This document shows, one piece after another, positions 43,101 through 58,100 of a DNA stretch of 64,000 nt. Origin of the DNA: Nannochloropsis oceanica (taxonomy: Eukaryota; Sar; Eustigmatophyceae; Eustigmatales; Monodopsidaceae); assembly GCA_004519485.1 (NCBI GenBank), contig CP038117.1:496001-560000 (forward strand), in the 5' to 3' direction. Made by a program: the position numbers and the translations under genes. Every line of letters starts with the position of its first letter. The stretch's first letter is position 1. A model generated the notes under the pieces. The model worked only from the letters and a program-made list of their open reading frames with translations, ran no database searches and was not told the DNA's origin.

Positions 43101-46100
43101 ACTCCGTTCACCGTCGGGTAGTCCAAAAACAGGGTCGCCGACAGCTGCATCCCGCTCAATCGAGACGACAGCGTATTCCGCAGCTCCACCTGAGCCAGTG
43201 AGTCCAGCCCCGACTCCATCAACGGCGCGTCTCCGTCCAACTCGCCGTTACCAGACACCTCCTTGGCTGTCTCCAGCACCAGGTTGCGAAGGTACTCGAC
43301 TCGACCCGTACCCGGGATAGAGCGCAATAACTCCGCTGCACCCATTGCACCCTTACGACCCCTTTTACATTCCACGATGCGTGGCACATACAGCCGGGAC
43401 CCGCGCACCGCCACCTCCACCTCATTGTCCGGTATCGACATGGAGCCGTCCAGCAGGCGGCACACATCGTCCACCATACCCTCGTCGCTGGCTCCCACGT
43501 CCACGTGGTGCACACCCAACTCGACGTGCTCGATGCCAAGCGTCTTAACAAATCCCGACACCCACGATTGACGCGTGCTTGTTTCCGATGAAATGCTCTC
43601 CTTGTCCACGGGCAAAACCCCCGCGCTCACAAACCACAACGATGACGGGAGCACCTTGCCTTCGCTTGGGGACAATGCACCCTTCACCAAGGCCAAGCTT
43701 CGCTTGATCATCATGTCCTCCTTGCCCGGCAGTGACACCACCGTCGACCACGTCTCCAACGCAATCAAGGCCGCCAAGTGCACCGGGCTCGTCAGGTCCG
43801 CGCGATACAACCGCACATTCTCATGCGACGAGTCCATGATCTCCAGGCCCTCGCACGCCCCGTGCTCTACCAGCGTCAGAGACGACAGCACCGCCGCCTT
43901 CTCAATCAGCTGTTTGAGCGAGGCCTCAGTTACGCCCAGCACCAGCACGGCCTTGGCCTTCGAGCCAGCCATGCTTGCCACTTCCTCCCAGGTCACCTCA
44001 AACAACAACTCATCGGATACCTTCTCCGAAGGGACAGACCAGGGAAAGGACTGCCGATTGAATATCGCCTCCGGTCGCTGCATGATTGCGCCAACTTGTG
44101 TCAGCCCATCCTTCTCCACAACTTCAGCTTCTTCTACCACCACGTGCGCGTTCGTGCCGCCAAAGCCGAACGAGCTCAGCCCCGCCACGATGCGACCCGA
44201 GACTCCCGTCCACTTACCCAAAGCTGTACGCTCCTGTGGAAAGATCAGCGGGAAGCCCTCCACGTTGATGTGCGGATTCAACTTCTTCAGGTGCAGATTC
44301 GGCGGTGCCTCCCGGTGCAGCAGCACTAGGATCGTCTTGAGCAACCCCGCTATGCCAGCGCCCGCCTCCAAGTGGCCAATGTTGGTTTTCACCGCACCCA
44401 AGACCAGCGGTCGGTCCTCCTTTCGCCCCGACCCGTACACAGCCTTCAAGGCACCGACTTCGATCGGATCCCCGAGCGACGTGCCCGTCCCGTGAGCCTC
44501 CACGTACTCCACGTCCAGCGGCGATACCTGCGCTTCTTGTAGAGCCGCTACGATTACCTCCTCCTGCGACGGCCCGTTAGGTGCCGTCAGACTCGCGCTG
44601 CGGCCGTCTTGGTTCACCGCGCTTCCCTTTACCACTGCCAGCACGCGGTCTTGAGCCGCCGTCGCATCCGACAGACGCTTCAGCACCATCGCACCACAAC
44701 CCTCACCACGCACGTAGCCGTTCGCTGACTCATCAAAAGTCTTGCATCTGGCGTCCGCACACAACATGCGAGCCTTGCACAAGGCGATCAACGAGGCTGG
44801 GCTCAGAAGAAGATTGATGCCTAAAATAATTGCAGCACTGCACTTTCGAGTACGAAGTCTCAGCATAGCTGAATCAAGGGCAACCAAGGATGAAGAACAC
44901 GCTGTATCAATGGTCATACTTGCACCCCTCAACCCCAAGACGTACGAGACGCGGTTTGCCGCAATCGACGCAGCAGCACCCGTGCCAGTATAGGCGGAAG
45001 CTTGGAAGATCATTGAACTCCAATCATAAGACCCAAGACCAACAAAAACACCTGTGTCTTGACCCACCAAATCCTTGCGAGCGTAACCACACATAGCAAA
45101 TGCCGAAAACCCGACCTCGAGCAACAGCCGCTGCTGCGGATCCATGCTCGCTGCCTCAATTGCGGAGATGCCGAAGAAAGCCGCGTCAAACAGCTCCACA
45201 TCGTTAATGAAGCCTCCGTGCCGCACATAGCTTTTGTTCTCCGCGTCCGGGTTCGGGTCGTAGACCTTGTCCGCGTCCCATCGACTTGCTGGTACTTCCA
45301 CAATGCCGTCCCGACCCTCCAAGAGCATCTCCCAGAACGCCGCAGGGCTATCGCTACCGCCCGGTAGTCGACAAGCCATGCCGACCACCGCCAGCCCTTC
45401 AGAAGACGCCCCCTCCGACAAGAACACTCGCTGTATTCCACCTCGTCCACCTTGTGACGGCATGATCTCCTCCAGCAGGTATGCCGCCACTCCGTTCACC
45501 GTCGGGTAGTCCAAAAACAGGGTCGCCGACAGCTGCATCCCGCTCAATCGAGACGACAGCGTATTCCGCAGCTCCACCTGAGCCAGTGAGTCCAGCCCCG
45601 ACTCCATCAACGGCGCGTCTCCGTCCAACTCGCCGTTACCAGACACCTCCTTGGCTGTCTCCAGCACCAGGTTGCGAAGGTACTCGACTCGACCCGTAGC
45701 CGGGATAGAGCGCAATAACTCCGCTGCACCCATTGCACCCGACGAGGCACCGCCCGCCGACACATCCGACCGCGCAACACGCGAGAAGAACGGAGGCAAG
45801 CGTCCGCCTGACCGGGCCGCGAATTTCGACCAAGACACCGGCAACACCGCCGCTTGGCCAATCCCGCCCTCCTGTGACATGAGGCTGCTCAGCGCAGACA
45901 CGCCCATCTCATTCGTGATGCCACTTATGCCCTGCCCTTCCAAACGCTTCACTGTGTCCTTCTCCGTTGCCATGCCCGCCGACGCCCACGGGCCCCACTG
46001 TACGCTCAAAGCCGGCAGACCCCGTCCACGACGGAAGTGCGCCAGCCCGTCCAGTGCAGCGTTCGCAGACGCGTAGTTCGACTGACCAGGCGATCCCATC

Positions 46101-49100
46101 AGCGACGAGATGGACGAGAACAACACAAAAAAGTCCAACGACACGTCCAGCTCCTCAGCCAATGCATGCAAGTGCCATGCCCCGTCCACCTTGGACGAGA
46201 ACACACGCTCAAACTTCTCCACCGTCTGATTCTCCACCGTTGCATCATCCAGCACGCCAGCAGAGTGGATCACCCCGCGCACCGGTGGCAGCATCTGACC
46301 CACGGTCTTGAACATCTGGCGAACGGACTCCCGCTTCGACACGTCGCATTTTAGCACCTCCACACGGGCCTTGGACCTGCGCAGCTTTTCTACCGCAGCC
46401 TCAGCCGCCGCACCCGACGCCCCGCTGCGCGACAGCAACACCACATTCTCGGCGCCCTCCTCGATCAAACGCTCGGCAAAGACCATACCCAGCGCCCCCA
46501 GCCCGCCCGTGATCACGTACGTAGCTTCAGGGACCACGCCCATACTGCCCGGGGCAGAAATCGAAGCCTTGCTCGACACCAAGCGTGGCACATACAGCCG
46601 GGACCCGCGCACCGCCACCTCCACCTCATTGTCCGGTATCGACATGGAGCCGTCCAGCAGGCGGCACACATCGTCCACCATACCCTCGTCGCTGGCTCCC
46701 ACGTCCACGTGGTGCACACCCAACTCGACGTGCTCGATGCCAAGCGTCTTAACAAATCCCGACACCCACGATTGACGCGTGCTTGCTTCCGATGAAATGC
46801 TCTCCTTGTCCACGGGCAAAACCCCCGCGCTCACAAACCACAACGATGACGGGAGCACCTTGCCTTCGCTTGGGGACAATGCACCCTTCACCAAGGCCAA
46901 GCTTCGCTTGATCATCATGTCCTCCTTGCCCGGCAGTGACACCACCGTCGACCACGTCTCCAACGCAATCAAGGCCGCCAAGTGCACCGGGCTCGTCAGG
47001 TCCGCGCGATACAACCGCACATTCTCATGCGACGAGTCCATGATCTCCAGGCCCTCGCACGCCCCGTGCTCTACCAGCGTCAGAGACGACAGCACCGCCG
47101 CCTTCTCAATCAGCTGTTTGAGCGAGGCCTCAGTTACGCCCAGCACCAGCACGGCCTTGGCCTTCGAGCCAGCCATGCTTGCCACTTCCTCCCAGGTCAC
47201 CTCAAACAACAACTCATCGGATACCTTCTCCGAAGGGACAGACCAGGGAAAGGACTGCCGATTGAATATCGCCTCCGGTCGCTGCATGATTGCGCCAACT
47301 TGTGTCAGCCCATCCTTCTCCACAACTTCAGCTTCTTCTACCACCACGTGCGCGTTCGTGCCGCCAAAGCCGAACGAGCTCAGCCCCGCCACGATGCGAC
47401 CCGAGACTCCCGTCCACTTACCCAAAGCTGTACGCTCCTGTGGAAAGATCAGCGGGAAGCCCTCCACGTTGATGTGCGGATTCAACTTCTTCAGGTGCAG
47501 ATTCGGCGGTGCCTCCCGGTGCAGCAGCACTAAAACGAGCTTGATAAGGCCAGCCGTGCCAGCGCCCGCCTCCAAGTGGCCAATGTTGGTTTTCACCGCA
47601 CCCAAGACCAGCGGTCGGTCCTCCTTTCGCCCCGACCCGTACACAGCCTTCAAGGCACCGACTTCGATCGGATCCCCGAGCGACGTGCCCGTCCCGTGAG
47701 CCTCCACGTACTCCACGTCCAGCGGCGATACCTGCGCTTCTTGTAGAGCCGTGCTTATCACCTCCTCCTGCGACGGCCCGTTAGGTGCCGTCAGACTCGC
47801 GCTGCGGCCGTCTTGGTTCACCGCGCTTCCCTTTACCACTGCCAGCACGCGGTTTTGTGCCGCCGTCGCATCCGACAGACGCTTCAGCACCACACCACTA
47901 CAACCCTCACCACGGGCATAACCGTCAGCAGACTCGTCAAAAGTCTTGCACCGACCACTTGTGGACAGCATCCGGGCCTTGCAGTGTGCAACGGTGACGT
48001 GAGGAGTCAGCATAAGATTGACTCCAGCCACAAAAGCCAGTTTGCAGCGACCTCGCTTCAGATTCTGGGCGGCGGCATCTAATGCTACGAGTGCCGACGA
48101 ACAGGCAGTGTCCATGCTCACGCTTGGGCCCTTCAGGCCCAAGACGTACGAGACGCGGTTTGCCGCAATCGATGCAGCAGCACCCGTGCCTGTATACACG
48201 GATGCCTTCTCGGACATAAGTTTGGTCCAGTCACTCGTCGAAAGACCCACAAACACGCCGGTATAGCTCTGAAGCAACGTCGCTTTCGTCTCTCCAGCAA
48301 AATGCATTGCGGCATATGCCACCTCGAGCAACAGCCGCTGCTGCGGATCCATGCTCGCTGCCTCAATTGCGGAGATGCCGAAGAAAGCCGCGTCAAACAG
48401 CTCCACATCGTTAATGAAGCCTCCGTGCCGCACATAGCTTTTGTTCTCCGCGTCCGGGTTCGGGTCGTAGACCTTGTCCGCGTCCCATCGACTTGCTGGT
48501 ACTTCCACAATGCCGTCCCGACCCTCCAAGAGCATCTCCCAGAACGCCGCAGGGCTATCGCTACCGCCCGGTAGTCGACAAGCCATGCCGACCACCGCCA
48601 GCCCTTCAGAAGACGCCCCCTCCGACAAGAACACTCGCTGTATTCCACCTCGTCCACCTTGTGACGGCATGATCTCCTCCAGCAGGTACGCCGCCACTCC
48701 GTTCACCGTCGGGTAGTCCAAAAACAGGGTCGCCGACAGCTGCATCCCGCTCAATCGAGACGACAGCGTATTCCGCAGCTCCACCTGAGCCAGTGAGTCC
48801 AGCCCCGACTCCATCAACGGCGCGTCTCCGTCCAATTCGCCGTTACCAGACACCTCCTTGGCTGTCTCCAGCACCAGGTTGCGAAGGTACTCGACTCGAC
48901 CCGTAGCCGGGATAGAGCGCAATAACTCCGCTGCACCCATTGCACCCGACGAGGCACCGCCCGCCGACACATCCGACCGCGCAACACGCGAGAAGAACGG
49001 AGGCAAGCGTCCGCCTGACCGGGCCGCGAATTTCGACCAAGACACCGGCAACACCGCCGCTTGGCCAATCCCGCCCTCCTGTGACATGAGGCTGCTCAGC

Positions 49101-52100
49101 GCAGACACGCCCATCTCATTCGTGATGCCACTTATGCCCTGCCCTTCCAAACGCTTCACTGTGTCCTTCTCCGTTGCCATGCCCGCCGACGCCCACGGGC
49201 CCCACTGTACGCTCAAAGCCGGCAGACCCCGTCCACGACGGAAGTGCGCCAGCCCGTCCAGTGCAGCGTTCGCAGACGCGTAGTTCGACTGACCAGGCGA
49301 TCCCATCAGCGACGAGATGGACGAGAACAACACAAAAAAGTCCAACGACACGTCCAGCTCCTCAGCCAATGCATGCAAGTGCCATGCCCCGTCCACCTTG
49401 GACGAGAACACACGCTCAAACTTCTCCACCGTCTGATTCTCCACCGTTGCATCATCCAGCACGCCAGCAGAGTGGATCACCCCGCGCACCGGTGGCAGCA
49501 TCTGACCCACGGTCTTGAACATCTGGCGAACGGACTCCCGCTTCGACACGTCGCATTTTAGCACCTCCACACGGGCCTTGGACCTGCGCAGCTTTTCTAC
49601 CGCAGCCTCAGCCGCCGCACCCGACGCCCCGCTGCGCGACAGCAACACCACATTCTCGGCGCCCTCCTCGATCAAACGCTCGGCAAAGACCATACCCAGC
49701 GCACCCAGCCCGCCCGTGATCACGTACGTAGCTTCAGGGACAAGGTGATAGCTACTCGGCAGTGACAAGATCACTTTGCCGATGTGTTGCCCCAGCTGCA
49801 TGTATCGGAAGGCCTCGATGTACTCGTACTCCATATTGAACACACGAGTTGGCGGTGCGTGTAGCAGGCCCTTTTCCGCCTTGTCGCACAAGCTCTTCAG
49901 GCATCGCCCATACCAAAACGGATCTTGGGTGATCATGTGATCCAATGCAATGGTCTCGTAGTGTACGTCCGCGCGGGCCGCATACATTTGCTCATGAGTC
50001 CATATGTCACGCTTGCCGATCTCCATAAAACGGCCTCGCGGCCCCAGGACCTCCACCGAGTGCTTGATGAAGTCTCCGGAAAGGCTATTCAGTACCACGT
50101 CGATCTTCTCACCACCTGGGAGAAAGCTTTGCATGTCCTTGAAGAACTCGTCCGGATCCCGAGAACTCGTCACGTATTGCACGCCCAGAGAACGGAGGTA
50201 ATCGTGCTTCTCCTTGCGTCCTGCGGTGGCATAAATGATGGCGCCGACAGACTGTGCATACTGTACGGCGGCGAGCCCAACACCGCCCGTGGCCGCGTGG
50301 ATCAGTACACGCTCACCGGCGCGCAACTTCGCAAAGTGGCCCAACGCCACTTCCGTCGTCGAGAAGATGCTTGGTAAGGAGGCTGCATCCTCGAAAGACA
50401 GGTTCTTCGGCTTGAGCTCCACCAGGGCTGCTACCACCGCCACGTAAGTACGCAGGCAGCCTGGCATCATGCCGTACACATTGTCGCCTACCTTGACGTG
50501 CTCCACGTTTGCGCCCACAGCCACCACCGTACCCGCGCAGTCGGACCCTGGTTGGCCGGGGTCTCCAGGGTAAAGTCCCATGACGTTCAAGACATCGCGG
50601 AAGTTCAACCCCACCGCCCGAACCCGAACTAGTACCTCACCCTCCCGCACGCTGTTGCCACCGCGCCCTGGGTCCGTCATCGGCTGAATGTTCAGGTTGC
50701 TGATAGCGCCCCGCTCCGACAAATCAACCTCGATTGAGCCCCGGAAAAGGGCACCACTGCGCATCAGTCGAGGCACGTGCACCTCATCCCCCCGCAAGCA
50801 CATCTCCACCTCCATTGCTGGTACCTTGATTCGACCGGTGACAAGGCGAGCTAGCTGTTGAGAAACACCTGCCTCCGATCCAGCCTCAGCATCTAGATCT
50901 ACGTGCACTAGGCCAAGCTCTGAATGCTCCACCTTCACGCTCTTTGCGTAACCGGACACCCAAGACTGCCAGTTGTACTCAACCTTGTGGCAGCCGTTCC
51001 CCGCCGCTTGCGCCCCTTGCGTCAAGAGCCACAGGTTTACAGGCCGAGATTTCTCCTCCATACTTAAGACAGCGTGGGTCAAGGCCAGTACGCACGCAAA
51101 CATCTCCGACCGACCCGCACTTTCCTCCAACAACAGGCCGCCATACATCACACCGCTCCATTCTCCGCTTGAGATGAGTGCTTTCACATGCGCAGGATCT
51201 GTCAAGTCGGCTGCCGTGCCTGCCTTCTTGGCCCCCTTATGGTGCCTCACAAATGACACGTCCTCAATGGCATCCATTTCTTCTAAGAGGCCACGCACGA
51301 GAGACACGAGAGGCTCCGAAAGACCCAATACCAGCCATTTACCTATCCCTGTGCTTGCTGTCTTGCTGATGGCAGAAGAGGGAATATCGACCTGCGCAGG
51401 GCTCCATTGTACTTCGTACAGACATTGAGCTGCGGACCGGTGCCGCGATGCTGATCGGGACATCCGGCGACAGGTCACTTCTTGAAGAGAAACAATCACC
51501 TCCCCATGCTCGTCCGTCAGCTCTACCTCACAAGTAATGACTTTCTTGTCGTGGCCCGTCACACGTGCGTGAGCCCACATGCGGTTTGTCATCGCCTTGT
51601 GCACGACCATCTGTCGCACCGAATACGGCAAGTAAGGGTCATTTTGAGACGTCCCATTTGACGCGCCGCCGCTTGTGGCCACCGCCACTAGCTGCAAGGC
51701 GCCGTCTAGAACAGCAGGATGGACGTAGAACTTCGATTCCCAGCCCTCTGATTCGGGTGCCACTTGTAGCTCCCCCAGTGCTTCCTTGTCGCCGCGGTAG
51801 GCCCGCTGAATGGTGCGGAACCTTGGGCCAAACTCCAGACCTAAGTCCCGCAAAATCTCGTACATCTTCAAAGCGTCGACCTCATCAGGGCAGCGTGCTC
51901 GCACGTCCGCAACTGTATCGCCCACCACAGGCTTATCAAATGTGTGCTGGAGTTCTAGCTGGCCCCTGCCGTTCACAACCACCGCTTCATGCTCCTCTCC
52001 GACAGTCTTCTGCATCTCATAGGTGCCGTCCGGGAAAACCACGCACTGCAGGTGTGCCTCCTCCTCCTCACCATCGACTACCAATGGGGCTTCAAACAAC

Positions 52101-55100
52101 ACGTCCCGTACTATCAGAACATCATCCTCGGTACACTTGCGTCGCCGTTGCTGCATGTCACGTGCAGCGGCCGCTGCAGCCTCCAGGTATGCTGCCCCGG
52201 GAACAATTACTTGACCGGAGACCTGGTGGTCCTTCAGCAACCCGTACAGCTTGCCCGCCAACTTGGTGCGGTATATCACTACACCATCAGCCGTCGTCGA
52301 CTTCATCTGCAGCAATGGGTGTCTCACCTCGTGCCACGGAAACAGCTGACGCTTGTAGAGCGAGAAGGGACTGAGGATGTCTCTCCAGCCCGCTGCAGCC
52401 ACAGCGGAGGAGTCCACAGCCACACCATCCGCACACTCCACCTTTTCCGACAACTCCGCCGCCGTCTTGGCGAAGACGCTCTCGTCCTTTCGGTCGAGCG
52501 ACGCCAGCCAGACAAAGTCCCGGGCACCCGTGAGGCATTGCCTGCCCATCTTGATCAGGGTCGGCTCAGGCCCCACCTCAACGAACACTTCGCAACCCAG
52601 CCCGCGCAACGTGCCCATACCATCAGCAAATCTTACCCCGCCGACAAGATGCTGAGCCCAGTGCTGCCCCGAACACAGTTCTGCGTCCGTGACTACCTGA
52701 CCCGTCACATTCGTCACCACCGGGATCGAGGGCGACCCCACCTTGATCTTCTCCACCACCCCTGCCAGCTCAGAGGCGGCCGGCGCCATCAGGGGCGAGT
52801 GAAAGGCGTGAGAAACTGTCAGCGCCTTACCCACTAGATTCAAGTTCCCCAGCAGCAACTCAACCGAAGCTTTAGGACCGGACACCACCAGACTCTTCGG
52901 CCCGTTGATGGCGGCGATCGACACATTCTCCAGGCCCGCCGTCTCCTGTATTGCCTTCAACACAACCTCCTCGCTCGCCCGCACTGCCATCATGCAGCCA
53001 TCTTGCTTTGGCAACGACTGCATCAGTCGCGCGCGCTCCACAATCAACGCCAACCCGTCTTCCAGGCTCAAAGCCCCCGAAACGCACACTGCGACGTACT
53101 CCCCGGCACTGTGACCCAGCAACGCATCTGGCATCACGCCCTTGGACTTCCACAGCATCGCCAACGAGTACTCCAAAGCAAACAACGCCGGCTGCGAGTA
53201 CATCGTCTCGTTGATCAGCGACACATCATCCGAGGCACCAGGAAAAATAATGGACAGCAGCGACCTGTCCCACAGGCCCGACAAAATGCCATCGCATTGA
53301 GTTATTGCGGCCTTGAACACCACCTCCGTATCATACAACCCCTTGCCCATGCCCACGTACTGCGAGCCTTGCCCAGTGAACAGGAAGGCCACCTTTTTAC
53401 TTTGCGGCTCTGAAGTCCCAAGAGCAACGCCGAGCGACAAGCCTTCTCTCGACCACGGGGCCGCCTCCTCCACAACCACGTGCGCGTTCGTGCCGCCAAA
53501 GCCGAACGAGCTCAGCCCCGCCACGATGCGACCCGAGACTCCCGTCCACTTACCCAAAGCTGTACGCTCCTGTGGAAAGATCAGCGGGAAGCCCTCCACG
53601 TTGATGTGCGGATTCAACTTCTTCAGGTGCAGATTCGGCGGTGCCTCCCGGTGCAGCAGCACTAAAACGAGCTTGATAAGGCCAGCCGTGCCAGCGCCCG
53701 CCTCCAAGTGGCCAATGTTGGTTTTCACCGCACCCAAGACCAGCGGTCGGTCCTCCTTTCGCCCCGACCCGTACACAGCCTTCAAGGCACCGACTTCGAT
53801 CGGATCCCCGAGCGACGTGCCCGTCCCGTGAGCCTCCACGTACTCCACGTCCAGCGGCGATACCTGCGCTTCTTGTAGAGCCGTGCTTATCACCTCCTCC
53901 TGCGACGGCCCGTTAGGTGCCGTCAGACTCGCGCTGCGGCCGTCTTGGTTCACCGCGCTTCCCTTCACCACTGCCAGCACGCGGTTTTGTGCCGCCGTCG
54001 CATCCGACAGACGCTTCAGCACCATCGCACCACAACCCTCACCACGCACGTAGCCGTTCGCTGACTCATCAAAAGTCTTGCATCTGGCATCCCCACACAA
54101 CATACGGGCCTTGCACAGCGCGACGAAGGATGCAGGACTGAGCATCAGGTTCACGCCGGCCACCACCGCCATATCGCACTTTCTGCGCCGTAGCTTCTCG
54201 CCGGCGGCATCCAACGCTACCAAAGATGACGAGCAGGCAGTGTCAATACTCATGCTTGGACCCTTCAAGCCAAGCGAGTACGAGACGCGGTTTGCCGCAA
54301 TCGACGCAGCAGCGCCTGTGCCGGTATATGGTGTGGCTTTGTTGCGTAATACATTCACCCAGTCTGTGGAGCCAATGCCAACAAATACCCCAGTCATGCT
54401 CTGAAGCAACGCTTCCTTGGTAAGTCCCGCTCGAGCAAATGACTCAAATGTCACCTCTAGCAACAACCGCTGCTGCGGATCCATGCTCATGACCTCGGGA
54501 GCCGTGATGCCGAAGAAAGCCGCGTCAAACAGCTCCACATCGTTAATGAAGCCTCCGTGCCGCACATAGCTTTTGTTCTCCGCGTCCGGGTTCGAATCAT
54601 AAATCTCGTCCACGTCCCATCGACTTGCTGGTACTTCCACAATGCCGTCCCGACCCTCCAAGAGCATCTCCCAGAACGCCGCAGGGCTATCGCTACCGCC
54701 CGGTAGTCGACAAGCCATGCCGACCACCGCCAGCCCTTCAGAAGACGCCCCCTCCGACAAGAACACTCGCTGTATTCCACCTCGTCCACCTTGTGACGGC
54801 ATGATCTCCTCCAGCAGGTACGCCGCCACTCCGTTCACCGTCGGGTAGTCCAAAAACAGGGTCGCCGACAGCTGCATCCCGCTCAATCGAGACGACAGCG
54901 TATTCCGCAGCTCCACCTGAGCCAGTGAGTCCAGCCCCGACTCCATCAACGGCGCGTCTCCGTCCAACTCGCCGTTACCAGACACCTCCTTGGCTGTCTC
55001 CAGCACCAGGTTGCGAAGGTACTCGACTCGACCCGTAGCCGGGATAGAGCGCAATAACTCCGCTGCACCCATTGCACCCGACGAGGCACCGCCCGCCGAC

Positions 55101-58100
55101 ACATCCGACCGCGCAACACGCGAGAAGAACGGAGGCAAGCGTCCGCCTGACCGGGCCGCGAATTTCGACCAAGACACCGGCAACACCGCCGCTTGGCCAA
55201 TCCCGCCCTCCTGTGACATGAGGCTGCTCAGCGCAGACACGCCCATCTCATTCGTGATGCCACTTATGCCCTGCCCTTCCAAACGCTTCACTGTGTCCTT
55301 CTCCGTTGCCATGCCCGCCGACGCCCACGGGCCCCACTGTACGCTCAAAGCCGGCAGACCCCGTCCACGACGGAAGTGCGCCAGCCCGTCCAGTGCAGCG
55401 TTCGCAGACGCGTAGTTCGACTGACCAGGCGATCCCATCAGCGACGAGATGGACGAGAACAACACAAAAAAGTCCAACGACACGTCCAGCTCCTCAGCCA
55501 ATGCATGCAAGTGCCATGCCCCGTCCACCTTGGACGAGAACACACGCTCAAACTTCTCCACCGTCTGATTCTCCACCGTTGCATCATCCAGCACGCCAGC
55601 AGAGTGGATCACCCCGCGCACCGGTGGCAGCATCTGACCCACGGTCTTGAACATCTGGCGAACGGACTCCCGCTTCGACACGTCGCATTTTAGCACCTCC
55701 ACACGGGCCTTGGACCTGCGCAGCTTTTCTACCGCAGCCTCAGCCGCCGCACCCGACGCCCCGCTGCGCGACAGCAACACCACATTCTCGGCGCCCTCCT
55801 CGATCAAACGCTCGGCAAAGACCATACCCAGCGCCCCCAGCCCGCCCGTGATCACGTACGTAGCTTCAGGGACCACGCCCATACTGCCCGGGGCAGAAAT
55901 CGAAGCCTTGCTCGCCACCAAGCGTGGCACATACAGCCGGGACCCGCGCACCGCCACCTCCACCTCATTGTCCGGTATCGACATGGAGCCGTCCAGCAGG
56001 CGGCACACATCGTCCACCATACCCTCGTCGCTGGCTCCCACGTCCACGTGGTGCACACCCAACTCGACGTGCTCGATGCCAAGCGTCTTAACAAATCCCG
56101 ACACCCACGATTGACGCGTGCTTGCTTCCGATGAAATGCTCTCCTTGTCCACGGGCAAAACCCCCGCGCTCACAAACCACAACGATGACGGGAGCACCTT
56201 GCCTTCGCTTGGGGACAATGCACCCTTCACCAAGGCCAAGCTTCGCTTGATCATCATGTCCTCCTTGCCCGGCAGTGACACCACCGTCGACCACGTCTCC
56301 AACGCAATCAAGGCCGCCAAGTGCACCGGGCTCGTCAGGTCCGCGCGATACAACCGCACATTCTCATGCGACGAGTCCATGATCTCCAGGCCCTCGCACG
56401 CCCCGTGCTCTACCAGCGTCAGAGACGACAGCACCGCCGCCTTCTCAATCAGCTGTTTGAGCGAGGCCTCAGTTACGCCCAGCACCAGCACGGCCTTGGC
56501 CTTCGAGCCAGCCATGCTTGCCACTTCCTCCCAGGTCACCTCAAACAACAACTCATCGGATACCTTCTCCGAAGGGACAGACCAGGGAAAGGACTGCCGA
56601 TTGAATATCGCCTCCGGTCGCTGCATGATTGCGCCAACTTGTGTCAGCCCATCCTTCTCCACAACTTCAGCTTCTTCTACCACCACGTGCGCGTTCGTGC
56701 CGCCAAAGCCGAACGAGCTCAGCCCCGCCACGATGCGACCCGAGACTCCCGTCCACTTACCCAAAGCTGTACGCTCCTGTGGAAAGATCAGCGGGAAGCC
56801 CTCCATGTTGATGTGCGGATTCAACTTCTTCAGGTGCAGATTCGGCGGTGCCTCCCGGTGCAGCAGCACTAAAACGAGCTTGATAAGGCCAGCCGTGCCA
56901 GCGCCCGCCTCCAAGTGGCCAATGTTGGTTTTCACCGCACCCAAGACCAGCGGTCGGTCCTCCTTTCGCCCCGACCCGTACACAGCCTTCAAGGCACCGA
57001 CTTCGATCGGATCCCCGAGCGACGTGCCCGTCCCGTGAGCCTCCACGTACTCCACGTCCAGCGGCGATACCTGCGCTTCTTGTAGAGCCGTGCTTATCAC
57101 CTCCTCCTGCGACGGCCCGTTAGGTGCCGTCAGACTCGCGCTGCGGCCGTCTTGGTTCACCGCGCTTCCCTTTACCACTGCCAGCACGAGGTTTTGTGCC
57201 GCCGTCGCATCCGACAGACGCTTCAGCACCACACCACTACAACCCTCACCACGGGCATAACCGTCAGCAGACTCGTCAAAAGTCTTGCACCGACCACTTG
57301 TGGACAGCATCCGGGCCTTGCAGTGTGCAACGGTGACGTGAGGAGTCAGCATAAGATTGACTCCAGCCACAAAAGCCAGTTTGCAGCGACCTCGCTTCAG
57401 ATTCTGGGCGGCGGCATCTAATGCTACGAGTGCCGACGAACAGGCAGTGTCCATGCTCACGCTTGGGCCCTTCAGGCCCAAGACGTACGAGACGCGGTTT
57501 GCCGCAATCGATGCAGCAGCACCCGTGCCTGTATACACGGATGCCTTCTCGGACATAAGTTTGGTCCAGTCACTCGTCGAAAGACCCACAAACACGCCGG
57601 TATAGCTCTGAAGCAACGTCGCTTTCGTCTCTCCAGCAAAATGCATTGCGGCATATGCCACCTCGAGCAACAGCCGCTGCTGCGGATCCATGCTCGCTGC
57701 CTCAATTGCGGAGATGCCGAAGAAAGCCGCGTCAAACAGCTCCACATCGTTAATGAAGCCTCCGTGCCGCACATAGCTTTTGTTCTCCGCGTCCGGGTTC
57801 GGGTCGTAGACCTTGTCCGCGTCCCATCGACTTGCTGGTACTTCCACAATGCCGTCCCGACCCTCCAAGAGCATCTCCCAGAACGCCGCAGGGCTATCGC
57901 TACCGCCCGGTAGTCGACAAGCCATGCCGACCACCGCCAGCCCTTCAGAAGACGCCCCCTCCGACAAGAACACTCGCTGTATTCCACCTCGTCCACCTTG
58001 TGACGGCATGATCTCCTCCAGCAGGTACGCCGCCACTCCGTTCACCGTCGGGTAGTCCAAAAACAGGGTCGCCGACAGCTGCATCCCGCTCAATCGAGAC

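Larger units (their letters stand above)
45401..54739 (-). repeat. Tandem duplication copy 2 (modules C+D)
   Basis: Complete 9,339-bp unit. The exact crossover points cannot be placed, because every ACP-to-KS junction in the gene (KS starts at 57946, 54739, 48607, 45400 and 43012) is itself nearly identical over several hundred bp. Confidence 0.92.
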
